A stretch of DNA of 64,000 nt from contig NZ_JAUSZH010000001.1 in the NCBI RefSeq assembly GCF_030817355.1, positions 2,598,501 to 2,662,500 on the forward strand, given 5' to 3'. Each line of letters opens with the position of its first letter. Within the stretch, counting starts at the first letter, position 1. The notes beneath the pieces are model-generated. The model was not told the DNA's origin, did not search any database, and was given only the letters and a program-made list of their open reading frames with translations. Below are positions 62,332 through 64,000 of this stretch, in pieces. The DNA comes from Streptomyces sp. V1I1 (GTDB lineage: Bacteria > Actinomycetota > Actinomycetes > Streptomycetales > Streptomycetaceae). The position numbers and the translations under genes are program-made.

Positions 62332-63444
62332 TCAGCCCGCCGCCTGCGCGCCCTCCGCGATCGCTTCCTCCACCTCCGCGACCCGCGCCTGCTCCTCCGT
62401 CGCGAAGCGTTCGCGGTCGAGCTGCTCGGCGATCTCCTCGTCCTGGGACATGAGGAGGTCGAGGTTGGCGTCGCCCATCTCGAAGACGCCCATGTCCAGA
62501 TACGCCTTCTGCAGGCGCTCGCCCCACAGCCCGATGTCCTTGACGCACGGCACGATCCGGCTGAACAGCAGCTTCCGGAACAGCTGCAGGAACTCGGACT
62601 GCTCGGAGAGCTCCGCCGCCTCGGCCTTGGGGATGCCGAAGTTCTCCAGCACCTCGACCCCGCTGAGCCGGTCGCGCATCAAGTAGCAGCCCTCGATGAC
62701 GAAATCCTCGCGCTCGCGCAGCTCCGCGTCGCTGAGCTCCTTGTAGTAGTCGCGCAGCGCCATCCGCCCGAAGGCGACATGGCGGGCCTCGTCCTGCATG
62801 ATGTAAGCCAGAATCTGCTTCGGCAGCGGCTTGTCCGTCGTGTCCCGGAGCAGGCCGAACGCGGCGAGCGCGAGCCCTTCGATGAGGACCTGCATGCCCA
62901 GGTACGGCATGTCCCAGCGGGAGTCGCGCAGGGTGTCGCCGAGCAGCCCCTGGAGGTTGTCGTTGATCGGGTAGAGCATCCCGATCTTGTCGTGCAGGAA
63001 GCGGCTGTAGATCTCCGCGTGCCGGGCCTCGTCCATCGTCTGGGTGGCGGAGTAGAACTTCGCGTCCAGATCGGGCACCGACTCCACGATCCGCGCCGCG
63101 CACACCATCGCGCCCTGCTCGCCGTGCAGGAACTGGCTGAACTGCCAGGAGGTGTAGTGCCTGCGCAGCTCCCCCTTGTCCTTCTCGGTCAGCTTCGGCC
63201 AGTGGCGCGAGCCGTAGAGAGTGAGCGCCTCGTCGGGGGTGCCCAGCGGGTCGTACGGATCGACCTCGAGGTCCCAGTCGATGCGTTTGACGCCGTCCCA
63301 CTGCTTGTCCTTGCCCTTCTGGTACAGGGCGAGCAGTCGGTCGCGGCCGTCTTCGTACTCCCAGCTGAAGCGGGCCGCGCCGGAGGCCGGGACCTGCCAG
63401 TGGAAGCTCTCCGGGGCATGCGTGTAGCGGTCGTGAGTCGACAC
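62332..63444 (-). CDS. Ferritin-like diiron protein
   Basis: A 370-residue helical-bundle protein with ligands for a dinuclear metal site: Glu in LHGEQGA, the ExxH pair in MDEARHAEIY, Glu in LIEGLALAAFG and a second ExxH in MQDEARHVAFG. This matches the ferritin-like/ribonucleotide-reductase-R2-like superfamily. Actinobacterial members of this size are poorly studied, and oxidase or oxygenase activity is possible. The C-terminus is Glu/Ala-rich. GTG at 63444 has GGAG six bases upstream. It is divergent from an AurF-like diiron oxygenase across 166 bp, a pairing that suggests related function. Confidence 0.85.
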   Translation of the reverse strand: MSTHDRYTHAPESFHWQVPASGAARFSWEYEDGRDRLLALYQKGKDKQWDGVKRIDWDLEVDPYDPLGTPDEALTLYGSRHWPKLTEKDKGELRRHYTSWQFSQFLHGEQGAMVCAARIVESVPDLDAKFYSATQTMDEARHAEIYSRFLHDKIGMLYPINDNLQGLLGDTLRDSRWDMPYLGMQVLIEGLALAAFGLLRDTTDKPLPKQILAYIMQDEARHVAFGRMALRDYYKELSDAELREREDFVIEGCYLMRDRLSGVEVLENFGIPKAEAAELSEQSEFLQLFRKLLFSRIVPCVKDIGLWGERLQKAYLDMGVFEMGDANLDLLMSQDEEIAEQLDRERFATEEQARVAEVEEAIAEGAQAAG

Positions 63445-63610
63445 TGACGGCTCCTTCGCCTCATATCCCGTACCACTACGGACAGTTGGCAGGCTCACAC
63501 GTTGGTAGACGCCCAGTCAACAAGTCGTACGCAAGGGATTGACGACCTTACTGACAGGCAGTCTCATAAGGGTTGACATTGCTCACCCCACCCGCGAGGT
63601 GCCCTCAGCC
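63445..63610. promoter_or_regulatory. Divergent promoter region of two diiron-protein genes
   Basis: A 166-bp gap, more AT-rich than its flanks. TTGACG (about 63538) and TTGACA (about 63576) on the plus strand, and TTGACT on the minus strand near 63518, are candidate -35 boxes, but matching -10 boxes are weak. Exact promoters are not assigned. Confidence 0.45.
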
Positions 63611-64000
63611 ATGACAACAGTGACCGAAAGCGACGTGCAGCAGCTCCGCGACGCACTCGGCCCGCTCCGGGACCGGGAGCAGGTCGCCCAGCGTCTCCTC
63701 GAGTCCTCCGCCAAGCACTCCTTCGACCCCGACAAGGAGCTCGACTGGGACTCCCCGGTCGAGGAGGGCAAGTGGTTCTGGCCGCCGGAGCTGCTCTCCC
63801 TCTACGACACCCCGCTGTGGCGCAAGATGTCCGAGGACCAGCGGCTGGACCTGGCCAGGCGCGAGGCCGCGTCGCTCGCCTCGCTGGGCATCTGGTTCGA
63901 GATCATCCTGATGCAGCTGCTGGTCAGGCACATCTACGACAAGTCGGTGACCAGCAGCCATGTCCGGTACGCGCTCACCGAGATCGCGGACGAGTGCCGG
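63611..64000 (+). CDS. AurF-like diiron oxygenase, N-terminal part (cut by window end)
   Basis: The first 130 residues of a protein resembling the p-aminobenzoate N-oxygenase AurF/diiron oxygenase family: KELDWDSPVEEGKWFWPPEL and SLYDTPLWRKMS near the N-terminus, then an acidic helix ARREAASLASLGIWFE and HVRYALTEIADECR, where the first ExxH-type ligands begin. The remainder lies beyond 64000. ATG at 63611 is used. It is divergent from the ferritin-like diiron gene. Substrate is unknown, and membership in the PKS cluster is unlikely given about 18 kb of intervening core genes. Confidence 0.85.
   Translation, partial: MTTVTESDVQQLRDALGPLRDREQVAQRLLESSAKHSFDPDKELDWDSPVEEGKWFWPPELLSLYDTPLWRKMSEDQRLDLARREAASLASLGIWFEIILMQLLVRHIYDKSVTSSHVRYALTEIADECR

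Noticed and set aside
1..64000. tRNA genes, CRISPR arrays, transposases or integrase/att sites
   Set aside because: None recognised by reading; repeated segments are PKS module homology, coding repeats or operator-like dyads.

Overview
The window is high-GC actinomycete DNA, almost certainly Streptomyces: codon use is strongly GC3-biased, GTG starts are frequent, one regulator carries a TTA codon, and the right half is typical Streptomyces housekeeping content (cob genes, Ku/LigD repair, a SEDS protein with a penicillin-binding protein, Uma2 protein, diiron proteins). No rRNA, tRNA, CRISPR array or insertion sequence was seen.

Positions 1-45210 hold most of a modular type I PKS-NRPS gene cluster whose left end lies outside the window. 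On the minus strand, in transcription order, are: a one-module PKS (39837-34210), a terminal PKS-NRPS hybrid (34147-25274), a small XRE regulator (25056-24730), a second one-module PKS (24557-19002), a chorismatase fused to a class II DAHP synthase but broken by a one-base frameshift (18930-16740), the loading PKS with two extension modules (16750-3224), and a further PKS that runs off the left edge (3198-1). A Rieske oxygenase (40375-41550) is transcribed away from the PKS genes. A second minus-strand group encodes a class V aminotransferase-fold protein, a type II thioesterase and a membrane acyltransferase (45210-41915).

Pathway model (inference): DAHP synthase raises shikimate flux, the Hyg5-like chorismatase makes 3-hydroxybenzoate, and the acid-activating domain of the loading module (A - dead KR - ACP) primes the line with it. 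Every complete reducing module is KS-AT-DH-KR-ACP with no ER and a B-type KR, so the chain should be an aryl polyene. The last module is KS-AT-ACP-C-A-MT-PCP-C*. Its A domain has a serine code and an internal methyltransferase, suggesting N-methylserine. Its final condensation-like domain has lost the catalytic histidine and there is no thioesterase domain, so chain release is unexplained. Docking-tail types suggest the protein order: loading PKS, then the left-edge PKS, then the 34210 PKS, the 19002 PKS, and finally the PKS-NRPS. I do not recognise the product.

Positions 45211-64000 look like chromosome core. After a gene-poor stretch with one gene remnant come cobH (plus) facing cobK/cobL (minus), a DUF2867 protein divergent from a TetR regulator with two tandem operator-like repeats, ku divergent from separate LigD-type polymerase and ligase genes, a NERD-domain protein, a HEAT-repeat protein with a zinc-ribbon protein, a SEDS/PBP pair, an amidase, DUF3291 and Uma2 proteins, a ferritin-like diiron protein, and the start of an AurF-like diiron oxygenase cut by the right edge.
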